A stretch of 64,000 bases of DNA, taken from positions 19,746 to 83,745 of the forward strand of contig CAYOPW010000004.1 of assembly GCA_964405975.1 (NCBI GenBank), in the 5' to 3' direction. This DNA is from Hyphomicrobium_A sp964405975. Lineage in GTDB: Bacteria; Pseudomonadota; Alphaproteobacteria; Rhizobiales; Hyphomicrobiaceae. Numbering within the stretch: the first letter of the stretch is position 1; every line of letters begins with the position of its first letter. A program made the translations under genes and the position numbers. Of this stretch, positions 8,984 through 18,541 are shown piece by piece. The notes beneath the pieces are model-generated. The model saw nothing but the letters and a program-made list of their open reading frames with translations. It searched no databases and had not been told where the DNA came from.

Positions 8984-10789
8984 ATGCATCTGCGGTACGC
9001 TGCGATCCTGTGCCTGGCTTGGAGCACATTTTTGGCAGGAGCCGCTGCGGCCCAAGACGCCGGGGAGCCGCAAAGCGCGGCTACAGAAGATCAGCACGCT
9101 GCAGCAACTGAAGTTGCACCTGTCCCAGAAACGCAGGACCCGCTCCGCTTAGCACTTCAAGTGAAGCTTGCCGCTGCCAAGAACAAGGGCAGTGAAACTG
9201 TGCGTGCTGATCGCGCAGTGCTCTCAGAGTATTATTCGGCACGCAAGCACAAGGCCGTTTGGGTGAACGACAACGGCTTCAAGCCGTCAGCAAAAGCTGC
9301 GATTGCGGAAATCGGGAACGCCGGCGACTGGGGCCTTGATCCAAGCGCCTTCGCTCTGCCGAAGCTTGACGAGACCAATACAGAGGCCGTCGCCGAAGCC
9401 GAGATCACGCTTGCGCTTGCCATACTCAAGTACGCCCGCCATGCGCGCGGCGGCCGGATCATGGACCCGGCCGGCACATTGAGCTCCTATCTCGACCGCG
9501 TGCCGCAATTGCTCGACCCAAAGGACGTTTTGGTCATGATTGCCGCGTCGGACCAACCGGACGCCTATCTGCGCAGTCTGCACCCACAGCACCCTCAATT
9601 CGAAAAGTTGCGCAAGGCCTATCTGACGCTGCGAGAGGCGGGGCCGCCTAAGAAGCTCGTAACGTTGCCGAAGGGATCAACACTTCGCCCCGGAAAGAAA
9701 CATCGCCACGTTGCGCTCCTTCGCAAGCGGTTGGGGCTTGAGGTCCCACAACTCGATGGCAAGCCGGGCGACGAGCGGTTTTTCGACGATGCGCTGAAAG
9801 AGGCTGTTATCGCCTTCAAGAAAGAAAAGGGCATCGAGCCCGCCAACGGCATCGTCGACCGCTCTGCGCGCGACGCCCTCAATAATGTGCCTACGATCAC
9901 TGCCGAGCAGCTCCTAGCAAACATGGAGCAATGGCGTTGGATGCCAGACAACCTCGGCAGTCTTTACGTTTGGTTGAACATCCCAGAGTTCACACTTCGC
10001 ATCGCCAAGGACGGTGAGATCATCCATACGGAGCGGGCCATCACTGGCCTCGTCGGTAAACAGACGCCGGTCTTTTCCCAAGACATGACGATGATCACCT
10101 TCCGGCCGCGCTGGAACGTACCCAACTCGATCAAGGTGCGTGAACTTTGGCCTTCGCTGGCACGTGGTGCCCGCTCCTTCAAGCGCCAAGGTCTACGCTT
10201 GTCGCGCAATGGCCGCGTGATCGACCCCAATAGCGTGGACTGGAGCCAGGCCGACATCCGCCGCTATGACGTCTACCAGCCACCGGGCAAAAGCAATGCG
10301 CTAGGGGTCGTCAAGTTCGCGTTCCCCAACAAGCATCTCGTCTACATGCACGACACACCGTCAAAGAGCCTGTTCAACAAGACCACGCGCGCCTTCAGTC
10401 ACGGCTGCATGCGCATACGCAATCCTCAGCGTATGGCTGAAATTCTACTGGGCGAGGTCAAGGGATGGGATGCGGCTCAGATTGAAGATCTGATCAACAA
10501 CGGGCCCGGCAACAATGAGGTGAAAATCGATCGCGGGATTCCCGTTCACGTAACCTACTTCACAGCATGGGTTGACGACGCCGGCGAGATTCAGTCCGCA
10601 CGCGATGTCTACGGCCACGAACAGCGCATCAAGCTGGCACTAGAAGGCAAGTGGAAGCAGATTGCTAAGGGCCCCAATCATCTAGCACCCGTCAAGTTCG
10701 ATCCCAATGTGCGGGCCCGTATTTTCCGGGGCCAGCGTCCATCAAGTCCTGGCGACTATGTTCAGTCCGTGCTGGGCGGCGGTTTCTGA
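8984..10789 (+). CDS. L,D-transpeptidase, YcbB/LdtD type
   Basis: The start is fixed by GGAGGAG seven bases before the ATG at 8984; an upstream in-frame GTG has no such site. The 601-residue product has a Sec signal peptide (cleavage near AGAAAAQ), an N-terminal YcbB-type scaffold domain, a peptidoglycan-binding repeat around residues 235-300 and a YkuD catalytic domain. The catalytic signature FSHGCMRIRNP has the nucleophile C475. The upstream EQWRWMPDN motif is typical of the long LdtD group. It would make 3-3 (mDAP-mDAP) peptidoglycan crosslinks, or attach proteins, in the periplasm. The next gene encodes a DUF882 peptidoglycan peptidase, suggesting a shared wall-remodelling role. Confidence 0.93.
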   Translation: MHLRYAAILCLAWSTFLAGAAAAQDAGEPQSAATEDQHAAATEVAPVPETQDPLRLALQVKLAAAKNKGSETVRADRAVLSEYYSARKHKAVWVNDNGFKPSAKAAIAEIGNAGDWGLDPSAFALPKLDETNTEAVAEAEITLALAILKYARHARGGRIMDPAGTLSSYLDRVPQLLDPKDVLVMIAASDQPDAYLRSLHPQHPQFEKLRKAYLTLREAGPPKKLVTLPKGSTLRPGKKHRHVALLRKRLGLEVPQLDGKPGDERFFDDALKEAVIAFKKEKGIEPANGIVDRSARDALNNVPTITAEQLLANMEQWRWMPDNLGSLYVWLNIPEFTLRIAKDGEIIHTERAITGLVGKQTPVFSQDMTMITFRPRWNVPNSIKVRELWPSLARGARSFKRQGLRLSRNGRVIDPNSVDWSQADIRRYDVYQPPGKSNALGVVKFAFPNKHLVYMHDTPSKSLFNKTTRAFSHGCMRIRNPQRMAEILLGEVKGWDAAQIEDLINNGPGNNEVKIDRGIPVHVTYFTAWVDDAGEIQSARDVYGHEQRIKLALEGKWKQIAKGPNHLAPVKFDPNVRARIFRGQRPSSPGDYVQSVLGGGF

Positions 10790-10944
10790 CGCAGCAACCC
10801 CAGCGACATCACGCACTTTTCTGTCGGCGTTTCACAACCGGCCTGCCGCGTTTCTGCCGCGGCCAAGCCTCCATCTGTCCCCATTCAATCATTACAAACC
10901 ATTAAGGGTTCATAATGCACCCATTGGGGACAAACGCCGGTTAA

Positions 10945-12624
10945 ATGCTCAACATGCTCCTAACCTTGCACGCTCGAACCGAGGCTTGCGCGTGCGAGTC
11001 AGCATCAGCCCGGCTAAACAGACGAGGTACCAGCTTGGTCCTGCGTTGGAAGCGTCTTCTGGTGGGGCCAGCCGTTGCGCTACTCTGCGCAGGCGTCGCC
11101 GCGCCGCTGTCCGTTGCAGCATCAAACAGCACGCGCACGATTTCGCTCTATCACATTCACACAAAAGAGACGCTCACCGTCACCTACAAGAAGGACGGCA
11201 AGTTCGTCGCCGATGCGCTTAAGAAGATCGATTGGCACTTGCGCGATTGGCGAGAGAACAAGGAAATCAAGATTGATCCCCACCTTATCGACCTGCTCTG
11301 GGAAATGCACACCGAGCTTGGCAGCAAAAAGCCCATACACATCATCTGCGGCTATCGCTCGGCCAAGACCAACAACATGTTGCGCCGGACGAGAGGCGGT
11401 CAGGCAAAGCGTAGCTTTCATATTTCCGGCAAGGCGATCGACGCGGCGTTTCCCGATGTTCCCGTGAAACGCATGCGCTATTCAGCGCTGATCCGCGAAC
11501 GCGGCGGCGTGGGTTATTATCCAACATCGGGTATTCCCTTTGTGCACGTCGACGTGGGCCGAGTGCGGGCCTGGCCGCGAGTACCGCGCTACGAGCTGGC
11601 CCTGCTATTCCCCAACGGCAGGACGAAGCATAGGCCGGCAAAAGGCGGACCTATTACGAGCAAGGACGTACGTATCGCGCGCTCGCGCTACAAAAAGTTG
11701 GCAACCCAGATCGCCGCTTTCCACGAGAATCGCAATAGGCCGAAAACGCCAATGATGGTGGCCGAGGCCGCCAAGCCCACATTGATGGTGCCGGCACCAA
11801 AGCTGGCCTCGCCGCCTGAAGTCCAGGTCGCCTCCCTTTCGCCAATCGCACCGGCTTCGGACGCATGGCCCGCCCCTAAAGTCACGAGTCCGCCGCGCTT
11901 GGCCGCGCCACCCGAGCGCGCTGTACCGCCAACATCTGAAGCCGAACGCAAGCAGCTTAACGAGCTTGTGACACGCGCGTCCTTGACACTGTCGAACCGG
12001 TCACATCAGCGCCTGCCCCCTGCCGACCGCACTCGGCTCGACGCGCTGATCTCCAACACGCAGCTTGGCGAGGGAGCCGGGGGAGCCCCGCAATCGCCCC
12101 GATCAGCGAACCCAGACTTTGCTAAAGCCAACATGTCGCTGGGATTAGGCTCGCGCTTTCGAAAGCCAGCCAATCAGTTGAAGAGGGATGCGCGCAGCAT
12201 GACGCGCATGGCCGCGTTCAACACAGCGCCGCCCCTCAGTACACCTGCCGACATAAGCGACATCGATACGGCAAATTGGAGCGGCGGCTGGGCACCGGCA
12301 CCAGCGTTTGATGACGACCACCCCGAGGAACTTTCATACCGCCCCTTCCCGCTTGGACCGCTTCTTACGCAATCCGCCTCAATCAATGACGAAGCATTGG
12401 GTGGCCTTGTGCATCCCGACGTCGCGCGCACGCTCGATCTGCTCGATGAGGATCAAATCGTCCTGCCGCTGCGCATGCGCCCAGGCCGGCAGGTGGCTGA
12501 GATCATGTGGGCTCAGCAATTCCAGGGAAAGGCCGTCAACTTGACAGCCCTTGGGCGTGAACGGCCACCCATCCCCGTGCCAGCAGGGATGACCTCCCGC
12601 ACCGTCAGGACGAGCTGGCGCTAG
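10945..12624 (+). CDS. DUF882 / peptidase M15 family cell-wall protein with long C-terminal tail
   Basis: The N-terminal 200 residues after the signal peptide match DUF882 (YcbK-like M15 metallopeptidases): ICGYRSAKTNNMLR, SFHISGKAIDAAF (His and Asp zinc ligands) and FVHVDVGRVRAWPR (third His). Such proteins cut peptide crosslinks or stems in murein. About 300 further residues form a low-complexity Pro/Ala/Ser-rich tail with no domain I recognise. The start is uncertain. The ATG at 10945 makes a poor hydrophilic leader, whereas a TTG at 11035 would give a textbook signal peptide beginning LVLRWKRLLVG and ending near LSVAAS. The 3' end overlaps the convergent oxyR by 20 bases. Confidence 0.85.
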   Translation: MLNMLLTLHARTEACACESASARLNRRGTSLVLRWKRLLVGPAVALLCAGVAAPLSVAASNSTRTISLYHIHTKETLTVTYKKDGKFVADALKKIDWHLRDWRENKEIKIDPHLIDLLWEMHTELGSKKPIHIICGYRSAKTNNMLRRTRGGQAKRSFHISGKAIDAAFPDVPVKRMRYSALIRERGGVGYYPTSGIPFVHVDVGRVRAWPRVPRYELALLFPNGRTKHRPAKGGPITSKDVRIARSRYKKLATQIAAFHENRNRPKTPMMVAEAAKPTLMVPAPKLASPPEVQVASLSPIAPASDAWPAPKVTSPPRLAAPPERAVPPTSEAERKQLNELVTRASLTLSNRSHQRLPPADRTRLDALISNTQLGEGAGGAPQSPRSANPDFAKANMSLGLGSRFRKPANQLKRDARSMTRMAAFNTAPPLSTPADISDIDTANWSGGWAPAPAFDDDHPEELSYRPFPLGPLLTQSASINDEALGGLVHPDVARTLDLLDEDQIVLPLRMRPGRQVAEIMWAQQFQGKAVNLTALGRERPPIPVPAGMTSRTVRTSWR

Positions 12625-13564
12625 CGGCTTTCGCAACTCGTTGACTTTTCCGCCCTGGCGGATTGCAGCACTTAGACCAAGCGCTTTGTACGAGCCGCCC
12701 CAGCTCACGAAAATCGCCGACCCTGGTAGACGTCGCCCGCCAGGCCAGGCCAATTGTTCGAAACGGTTCGGGCGCCACGAAGCGCGTCAACCCGATCTCG
12801 CGTCCGCGACCCTCCACGTTCAAGCACATCTCCGGCAGCAGCGTGATGCCGTATCCAGCCGCAACCATCTCCACAATGGTTGACAGACTTGAGACACCAA
12901 ATGTGTTGACGGTGGAGACCTGTTGCAGATTGCAATAGGTCAGCGCCTGGTCGCGCAGACAATGACCTTCCTCCAAGAGCAACAGGCGCTCATGCTCGAG
13001 CAGATCCTTGGTCGCACGCACGCGCGCACTCAAGCGCCGCTCGTGGGGAAGAGCCAAAAGAAACCGGTCATCAAATAACGCCAGCGTCTCGATTTCGGGA
13101 TGATTGATTGGCAACGCAAGAAGCAAGACATCGAGCTTACCCTCAACTAGCTCTTGGGTGAGCGGCAGCGTTTGTGTCTCGCGCACGTGCAGCTCCAGAT
13201 TGGGGTAATTCTCGCGCAACAGCGACAGCAGCGGCGGCAGCATGTAAGGCGCAATCGACGGAATGACCCCAAGCCTAAGGGAGCCGGCGAGCAATTCGTT
13301 TGCATGTTGGGCAAACTCGACCATATCGCGGACGTCACCCAAAATGCGAGCGGCCCGCGTGGCAATTTCGCGGCCCTTGTCTGAGAGGAGAACGCCGGCT
13401 CGCGTGCGCTCAACCAACACAAAGCCGAGCTGCGATTCCAATTCGTGGATCTGCATTGACAGCGCAGGCTGGGTGACGGAGCACGCCTCCGCAGCGCGGC
13501 CGAAGTGCCGTTCGCGTGCCAGCGCATCGAAATAACGCAGCTGCTTTAAGGTCACGTGCGGCAT
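12605..13564 (-). CDS. oxyR: OxyR-type hydrogen-peroxide-sensing LysR regulator
   Basis: The 319-residue protein has an N-terminal winged helix-turn-helix (FGRAAEACSVTQPALSMQI) and a LysR substrate-binding domain. The redox motif EEGHCLRDQALTYC holds two cysteines, C202 and C211, with the same nine-residue spacing as the disulfide-forming pair of E. coli OxyR (C199/C208). It should therefore switch by thiol oxidation. I use the internal ATG beginning MPHVTLKQLRYF, as in most homologues. No catalase or ahpC gene is adjacent. It is convergent with the DUF882 gene. Confidence 0.93.
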   Translation of the reverse strand: MPHVTLKQLRYFDALARERHFGRAAEACSVTQPALSMQIHELESQLGFVLVERTRAGVLLSDKGREIATRAARILGDVRDMVEFAQHANELLAGSLRLGVIPSIAPYMLPPLLSLLRENYPNLELHVRETQTLPLTQELVEGKLDVLLLALPINHPEIETLALFDDRFLLALPHERRLSARVRATKDLLEHERLLLLEEGHCLRDQALTYCNLQQVSTVNTFGVSSLSTIVEMVAAGYGITLLPEMCLNVEGRGREIGLTRFVAPEPFRTIGLAWRATSTRVGDFRELGRLVQSAWSKCCNPPGRKSQRVAKAASASSS

Positions 13565-13854
13565 AAGGAACGCTGATGCCCAATCCAACAATTTACGATT
13601 AGAGCTTATCCAAGCGAGTGTCTAGATTGGCGTGATAACGTTTTTGGCACCCCCACCGTACGATTTGGATGGGCTTGCCAATCCGCATGTGGCGGGGTGG
13701 GAGAAATCCCTCCACCACAGCTGTGGGCGCCTCGGGCGAACGCCGAATCGTCCCGGGCGCCCCTTCTCCATCATCAACCGCCCCGCCCACGCGCAAACTG
13801 AGCGCTGAAAGCACGGCGTTGGCGCGCCCTCAAAGGCATTGGTCGAGAAGCGCC

Positions 13855-14133
13855 TTACGCGGCCGCAGTCATCGCTGAGGCGTGCTCGTCGAGCATGCCC
13901 AATGCGTGCAAATAAACTTCCAGGATGCTCACTTCCTCTTCGCGCTCGGTTGCGCTCTTCTTGCGCAAACGCACGATCTGGCGCATCGCTTTGACGTCGA
14001 AACCCATTGCCTTGGCTTCGTGATATTTGTCGCGAATATCGCCCGCGAGGGCCTTTTTCTCTTCTTCGAGCCGTTCAATTTGCTCGACGAGCTGGCGTAG
14101 TTGCTTTTGCGCCGAAGCCTGTAGCGTCGTCAT
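13855..14133 (-). CDS. gapR: GapR nucleoid-associated protein (DUF2312/UPF0335)
   Basis: This 92-residue, highly charged helical protein contains the DUF2312 core: LRQLVEQIERLEEEKKALAGDIRD, then EAKAMGFDVKAMRQIVRLRKK and an acidic LEVYLHALGM end. In Caulobacter this family is GapR, an essential nucleoid protein that clamps overtwisted DNA ahead of polymerases and stimulates type II topoisomerases. The N-terminal half has a coiled-coil heptad look, consistent with the oligomer. It lies downstream of DUF1244 and the amidohydrolase on the same strand, with a gap of about 120 bases. Confidence 0.93.
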   Translation of the reverse strand: MTTLQASAQKQLRQLVEQIERLEEEKKALAGDIRDKYHEAKAMGFDVKAMRQIVRLRKKSATEREEEVSILEVYLHALGMLDEHASAMTAAA

Positions 14134-14255
14134 CCCTCTATCCCCCGTTTACATGGAGTCAGTTCGACGCTAACGGCGCGCTGGTAGGCATTCAAGGCGA
14201 GGAGGCTCGCGATCCAGAGGATTCTTGAGCGGGATATGAGGCCGACGGGCCACAC

Positions 14256-14564
14256 TTAATGCCCGTTGGACTTTGCCTTTACGAATGCCGTTTTGGCTTC
14301 CGGCGAGGCCTCGGTTTGGTATCGCGCCTGCCAATCCTTGTATGGCATGGCGTAGATAACCTCGCGCGACTCATCCTTAGTCAGCGTGATCCCTTTTTCA
14401 GCCGCAGCGTCTTGATACCAGTTCGCTAGGCAGTTTCGGCAAAAACCGGCAAGATTCATTAGATCGATGTTTTGCACGTCTGTGCGCTCGCGCAGATGTT
14501 GCACGAGCCGGCGGAAGGCGGCAGCCTCCAATTCGGTCACGACCTGCGGGTCGATTCGGCGCAT
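14256..14564 (-). CDS. DUF1244 small protein
   Basis: The 102-residue product has the DUF1244 signature IDLMNLAGFCRNCLANWY with two close cysteines (GFCRNC), followed by KDESREVIYAMPYKDWQARYQ. The function of the family is unknown; it is widespread in alphaproteobacteria. I place the start at 14564, preceded by AAGGAAGGAG on the minus strand. A much longer open frame upstream has no family similarity and overlaps the amidohydrolase. The true gene overlaps the 3' end of the amidohydrolase gene by 28 bases, suggesting translational coupling. The C-terminus (TAFVKAKSNGH) looks unstructured. Confidence 0.9.
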   Translation of the reverse strand: MRRIDPQVVTELEAAAFRRLVQHLRERTDVQNIDLMNLAGFCRNCLANWYQDAAAEKGITLTKDESREVIYAMPYKDWQARYQTEASPEAKTAFVKAKSNGH

Positions 14565-15442
14565 TCTGAGCTCCTTCCTTCCACGCTGGGATGGGGCGGC
14601 GCTCCCTCTGCGTCGGTGTGAGAACCGAAATAGTGCACGGTGTGCAAGCTCTCTCGCTGGTCGGGGCGCGCGAGAACGCTCTCGACTGCTGTCGCGATCT
14701 GTTTCGCCCAATGCGCCTGACCCTCCGCCTCCCCGATAAGATCCTGGCGCACCTCCACGATAGTATGGGCTAGCCCCCGGCGCGTGCCGTGTTGCCACAT
14801 GCAGTCGCCAGCAATACTTCCGCTATATGGCTCGTTCTCCCCCACAAGAATATCGCGATCGGTTCGCAAAGCCTCCAGTAGCGGCACCGCGAAGCGATAG
14901 TCCCGATCCCAAAGTATGGCCGCGTCCCACGGGCGGCGCACGCCTTTCCAGCTCTCGGTAAAGCTGTGGATCGACAGCAGGACTGGCGGGATACCAGCCG
15001 CAATGCCTTGCTCGATGAGCGCGTCGATCGCTTGGTGATAAGGCTCGTAGTAGAGCCGCACCCGCTTTTCCCGCTCTGCTGTTTCGAGCTGACGATTGCC
15101 GGGCACCACGCACCCATCGGAGATCCGCATGATGAGCGTGGGGTCATCAAGGCCGCGATTGACGTCGATCAGAAGGCGGGAAAACCTGGCGCCGATGGCC
15201 GGCGCGCGCAGCGCCTTTGACAGCCGCTTTGTCAGCTCGAAGGCACCGATGTCATAGGCAATGTGACGCTGGAACTCCTCCTCCGGCAGCCCCAAGGTGC
15301 CGTATCCGGATGGAAGCGTATTGACTGCGTGATCACAGATGATCACCAACCCAGTATCAAGGCGACCGGATAGGATCTCATAGCTGTCGGTAACGGAGGG
15401 TGGGACGAGGGGAGCCGACTCGCCCCCGGTGGAGTGCTGCAT
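14537..15442 (-). CDS. N-formylglutamate amidohydrolase family protein (copy 1)
   Basis: The 301-residue protein carries family features: an early VIICDHAVNTLP, the HIAYDIGAFEL segment, RLLIDVNRG, LLSIHSF (the family's SxH motif) and GLAHTIVEVRQDLI near the end. Family members are zinc-dependent amidohydrolases related to HutG, which releases formate and glutamate from N-formylglutamate in histidine breakdown. No hut genes are nearby, so the substrate here is an inference. The gene starts the run amidohydrolase, DUF1244, gapR. A second, divergent family member lies at 19.5 kb. Confidence 0.85.
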   Translation of the reverse strand: MQHSTGGESAPLVPPSVTDSYEILSGRLDTGLVIICDHAVNTLPSGYGTLGLPEEEFQRHIAYDIGAFELTKRLSKALRAPAIGARFSRLLIDVNRGLDDPTLIMRISDGCVVPGNRQLETAEREKRVRLYYEPYHQAIDALIEQGIAAGIPPVLLSIHSFTESWKGVRRPWDAAILWDRDYRFAVPLLEALRTDRDILVGENEPYSGSIAGDCMWQHGTRRGLAHTIVEVRQDLIGEAEGQAHWAKQIATAVESVLARPDQRESLHTVHYFGSHTDAEGAPPHPSVEGRSSECAESTRRS

Positions 15443-15865
15443 GGCGCAAATATACCGTTGGCATCACTCGAAAACCAGCCGCATTAGTGCGCCGCTTGAC
15501 GCAGCAAGCGCGATTGCGCAAACAGCGCCCTGGGGCAGAGAACGAGAACAAAATCGATGGGCGCAGGCTATCTAAACCCAATGAATAACAATTGGATCGC
15601 GGCTGGTCGGGTGCCCGGCCATGCTTTCGCTCTGAAGATATTCCCCAGTCTGCGCATGCTGCACGAACCGCCAATCTCAATGCCGCCAATATCGTGGAGA
15701 AGAACCACCAATCCGGGCTGCGGCATGCGTCCAGTGTTTTCATCCAGTGCGGTTCGATCCAAAAACATGTTCACGACATTGCCGTCTTACGCGTCGACCT
15801 GTGGCGAGCAACGGGCGCGCAGGACGCTTTCGTGTCGCCGCTTAACCCTGGCCGCTTGATTAGTT
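15443..15865. other. Intergenic stretch between amidohydrolase copy 1 and the DUF1036 gene
   Basis: This 423-base interval separates two divergently transcribed genes and should contain both promoters. I find no convincing small gene, tRNA or terminator: the open frames within it are short, have no ribosome site and lack recognisable family features. Confidence 0.5.
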
Positions 15866-16357
15866 GTGAACAATGGAGCTGAGGACGTGAGGTCCCACAG
15901 ACGACAACGGCTGCGGCGCGCAGCGGTACATAGTGCCGCTACAAGCCTGTCGCTCGCCCCTCTCCTCGTTTTGATCGCTAGCGCCGCTCACGCCGATCTC
16001 ACGCTCTGCAATTCCACCTCCAGCCGCGTGGGCGTATCGGTGGGGTACCGGGACCAGCAAGGCTGGTCGACCGAAGGCTGGTGGAACATCGCCTCGCAGA
16101 CGTGTGAAACGTTGCTCAAGGGAGCCGTGCCTAGCCGCTTCATTTACGTTCATGCGATCGACTACGACCGGGGCGGCGAGTGGGTCGGCGACAACTACAT
16201 GTGCACCGCCGACAAGTCGTTTGCCATCCGGGGGGTTCATGATTGCAAGAAACGCGGCTATAAGCGCACCGGATTTTTCGAGGTGGACACTGGCGAGTCG
16301 CGGGAGTGGACCATCCGCCTCACCGATCCGCAGGATCAGGGGGCAAAGACTCAATGA
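15866..16357 (+). CDS. DUF1036 secreted protein
   Basis: The product (163 residues from a GTG start) has a basic N-terminus and a signal peptide ending near ASAAHADL. The rest matches DUF1036: LTLCNSTSSRVGVSVGYRD, GWWNIASQTCETLL, YIYVHAIDY-like RFIYVHAIDY, and paired cysteines in YMCTADKSFAI and HDCKKRGYK. The function of this periplasmic family is unknown. A second GTG at 15887 follows a GGAGCTGAGG site and may be the real start; it keeps the signal peptide. The stop overlaps the pyk ATG by four bases (ATGA), which indicates coupled translation with pyruvate kinase. Confidence 0.88.
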   Translation: MNNGAEDVRSHRRQRLRRAAVHSAATSLSLAPLLVLIASAAHADLTLCNSTSSRVGVSVGYRDQQGWSTEGWWNIASQTCETLLKGAVPSRFIYVHAIDYDRGGEWVGDNYMCTADKSFAIRGVHDCKKRGYKRTGFFEVDTGESREWTIRLTDPQDQGAKTQ

Positions 16358-17799
16358 GACGCAACCGACGTGTGAAGGTGGTTGCGACATTGGGTCCCGC
16401 CACGTCATCCACCGAGATGATCGAGCGGCTGTTCTTGGCCGGCGTCGATGTCTTTCGCATCAATATGAGTCATGCCACGCGTGAGGCAGCCCGAGCGTTG
16501 CTAAACTCCGTGCGTTGGGTCGCAAAGCGTCATCGCCATCCCATCGGTGTGCTTGGCGACCTGCAAGGTCCGAAGTTTCGCATTGGCGAGTTTCACGGCG
16601 GCCGCGCGTTCATCAATGACGGCGCCATCTTTCGCTTCGTTCGCGAGGAAATCCCGGGAACGAACGAGTCTGTGTTTCTGCGGCACCCCCAGATCTTCGC
16701 CGCAGTCCAGCCCGGTCACATGCTGCTGCTCGACGACGGAAAGATCCGAATGCGCATTGTGGAATCGACGCAAGATTCGATTGCTGCCGAAGTGCTGGTG
16801 GGCGGCGCACTCGCCAGTCGTAAAGGCATCAGCTTGCCCGATACCCTGCTCCCCGTCGGACCGCTGACGGAAAAAGACCAAGCCGATCTCAGCCATCTTT
16901 TGAAACTCGGAGTTGACTGGATTGCCCTATCGTTTGTTCAGCGAGGAGACGACGTTCTTGAGGCACGCAAGCTGATCGGCGATCGCGCGGCCGTGCTTGC
17001 CAAAATAGAAAAGCCTTCCGCCGTTACCGATCTTGATGCGATCATTTTGGCCAGCGATGGCTGCATGGTTGCGCGCGGCGATCTTGGCGTCGAGATCCCC
17101 GTCGAGCGCGTCCCAGGTCTACAAAAGAAGATAACGCGCACGGCTCGCGCCGCGGGCAAGCCGGTGGTTGTTGCCACGCAGATGCTCGAAAGCATGATCT
17201 CTTCGCCCCTGCCAACACGCGCCGAAGTTTCCGACGTGGCAAGCGCCGTTTTCGATGGCGCGGATGCCGTGATGCTCTCAGCAGAATCCGCAGTCGGACA
17301 ATATCCCGTCGAGGCGATCCAGATGATGGATCGCATTGCAATCCAGGTGGAAGGCGACCCAGGCTACGACGCCGTCGTCCACGCAACGCAAACGACCCCG
17401 CAACCAACCGCGGCCGACGCCATTGCTGCCGCGGCGCACGCGATTGCCTACACTGTGAAGCTGGCGGCCATCGTCTGCTACACGGCCACCGGCTCCACGG
17501 CCATGCGCGTGACGCGCGGACGCCCGGCATTGCCAATCATCGGACTGACGCCGGTCGAAGCAACGGCACGGCGGCTTTCGTTGGTGTGGGGGATTCAGAC
17601 GGTGCTGACGGGGGACCCGCAGAACCTGTCCGACATGGTGCGCAAGGCCTGTCGCATCGCCTTTGATGAAGGATTTGCTGCCCCGGGCGAGGGCCTTCTC
17701 ATAACCGCCGGTGTGCCGCTCGGCACTCCCGGCGCAACCAACATGATCCGCATCGCGTTCGTGAACAAACACGGTGCGCCAATGGCCGAGACACTGTGA
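16354..17799 (+). CDS. pyk: Pyruvate kinase
   Basis: The 481-residue enzyme converts phosphoenolpyruvate and ADP to pyruvate and ATP, the last step of glycolysis. Family signatures are present: KVVATLGPATSS at the N-terminus, FRINMSHAT, GDLQGPKFRIGEF, the active-site lysine region VLAKIEKPSAVTDLDAII, DGCMVARGDLGVEIP, and ATQMLESMISSPLPTRAEVSDVA. The C-terminal effector-binding domain is complete. The start at 16354 is set by homology and by the four-base overlap with the upstream DUF1036 stop; an upstream ATG in frame lies inside that gene. Confidence 0.97.
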   Translation: MRRNRRVKVVATLGPATSSTEMIERLFLAGVDVFRINMSHATREAARALLNSVRWVAKRHRHPIGVLGDLQGPKFRIGEFHGGRAFINDGAIFRFVREEIPGTNESVFLRHPQIFAAVQPGHMLLLDDGKIRMRIVESTQDSIAAEVLVGGALASRKGISLPDTLLPVGPLTEKDQADLSHLLKLGVDWIALSFVQRGDDVLEARKLIGDRAAVLAKIEKPSAVTDLDAIILASDGCMVARGDLGVEIPVERVPGLQKKITRTARAAGKPVVVATQMLESMISSPLPTRAEVSDVASAVFDGADAVMLSAESAVGQYPVEAIQMMDRIAIQVEGDPGYDAVVHATQTTPQPTAADAIAAAAHAIAYTVKLAAIVCYTATGSTAMRVTRGRPALPIIGLTPVEATARRLSLVWGIQTVLTGDPQNLSDMVRKACRIAFDEGFAAPGEGLLITAGVPLGTPGATNMIRIAFVNKHGAPMAETL

Positions 17800-17817
17800 A
17801 GCCTACCTCTGCGCGGC

Positions 17818-18483
17818 TTAGATGCCCTGCCCCTCGACCTCAACGGACAGCTTTTCAAACGCTTCCTTCGCGCCCGATGCTTGCGGATGAATTCGCAGCA
17901 ACTCGCGATAGGCATTTAGAGCATTCTTCTTCTGGCCGTAGTCGTTGAGAATCTGCGCAAGTCCCGACAGCGCCCTAAAGTGTTTTGGCTCCAGCGCCAA
18001 GACGCGGCGTAGATCGCCCAGCGCACTGCCGTTTCGATCTTGCAGGTAGTATACGTAGGCGCGGCGGTTCCAGCCTTCCGCATAGTCGGGCGCAAGCTCA
18101 ACAACAGCGTCAAGCAGGCGCAGAGCAAGCTCCAACCGCTTTTCGTCGATCGCTTTCAACGAGCGCGCCATCAATACGGCGACCGTGTCGCTTTCAGTTT
18201 GCAACCACAGTCGCTCGATCGCCTTCGTAAGTGCGTCAGCGCGGGCGGGATCCGGCGCCTTGGCAAGCTGGGCGTAGAGCACATCAAGCTGCGTGTCTTG
18301 ATCTTTACGGGGCTCTTGTTCGGCCTGCGAGTTCTTCTCGGCATCGGGCTGTGCAAGTCGCGGGCTTGGCGGCGTTGGCGCTTCCTGCTGCGGGGCGGGT
18401 GCACCCTGGGCGTGCGCAGGCGTCAACGCCGGTGCGCAGAGCGCAAGCCCCAAGACCACGGGAAGTAGGAGTTTGTCATGCAT
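17818..18483 (-). CDS. Secreted tetratricopeptide-repeat protein
   Basis: The 221-residue protein starts with a signal peptide (cleavage after PAHAQ) and a Pro/Gln-rich linker to about residue 65. Helical repeats follow with TPR spacing: LELALRLLDAVVELAPDYAEGWNRRAYVYY, then GSALGDLRRVLALEPKHFRALSGLAQI and NALNAYRELLRIHPQ (quoted here as separate pieces of three repeats). It is probably a periplasmic scaffold; no enzymatic domain is visible. It converges with pyk and sits downstream of the L36 gene on the same strand. Confidence 0.82.
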   Translation of the reverse strand: MHDKLLLPVVLGLALCAPALTPAHAQGAPAPQQEAPTPPSPRLAQPDAEKNSQAEQEPRKDQDTQLDVLYAQLAKAPDPARADALTKAIERLWLQTESDTVAVLMARSLKAIDEKRLELALRLLDAVVELAPDYAEGWNRRAYVYYLQDRNGSALGDLRRVLALEPKHFRALSGLAQILNDYGQKKNALNAYRELLRIHPQASGAKEAFEKLSVEVEGQGI

Positions 18484-18541
18484 CCTTTATGAATAGGATG
18501 CCGGGCAGCTGCCGTCAAAGGCCAGCCCGCGCCGGGACGCC

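Noticed and set aside
10905..10925. CtrA-box-like TTAA pair before the DUF882 gene
   Set aside because: The second half reads TAAT and not TTAA at the right spacing, and single half-sites are too common to support.
13599..13814. Minus-strand open frame of 71 residues between oxyR and gapR
   Set aside because: No ribosome site, no hydrophobic or family features, and it lies where the oxyR promoter is expected.
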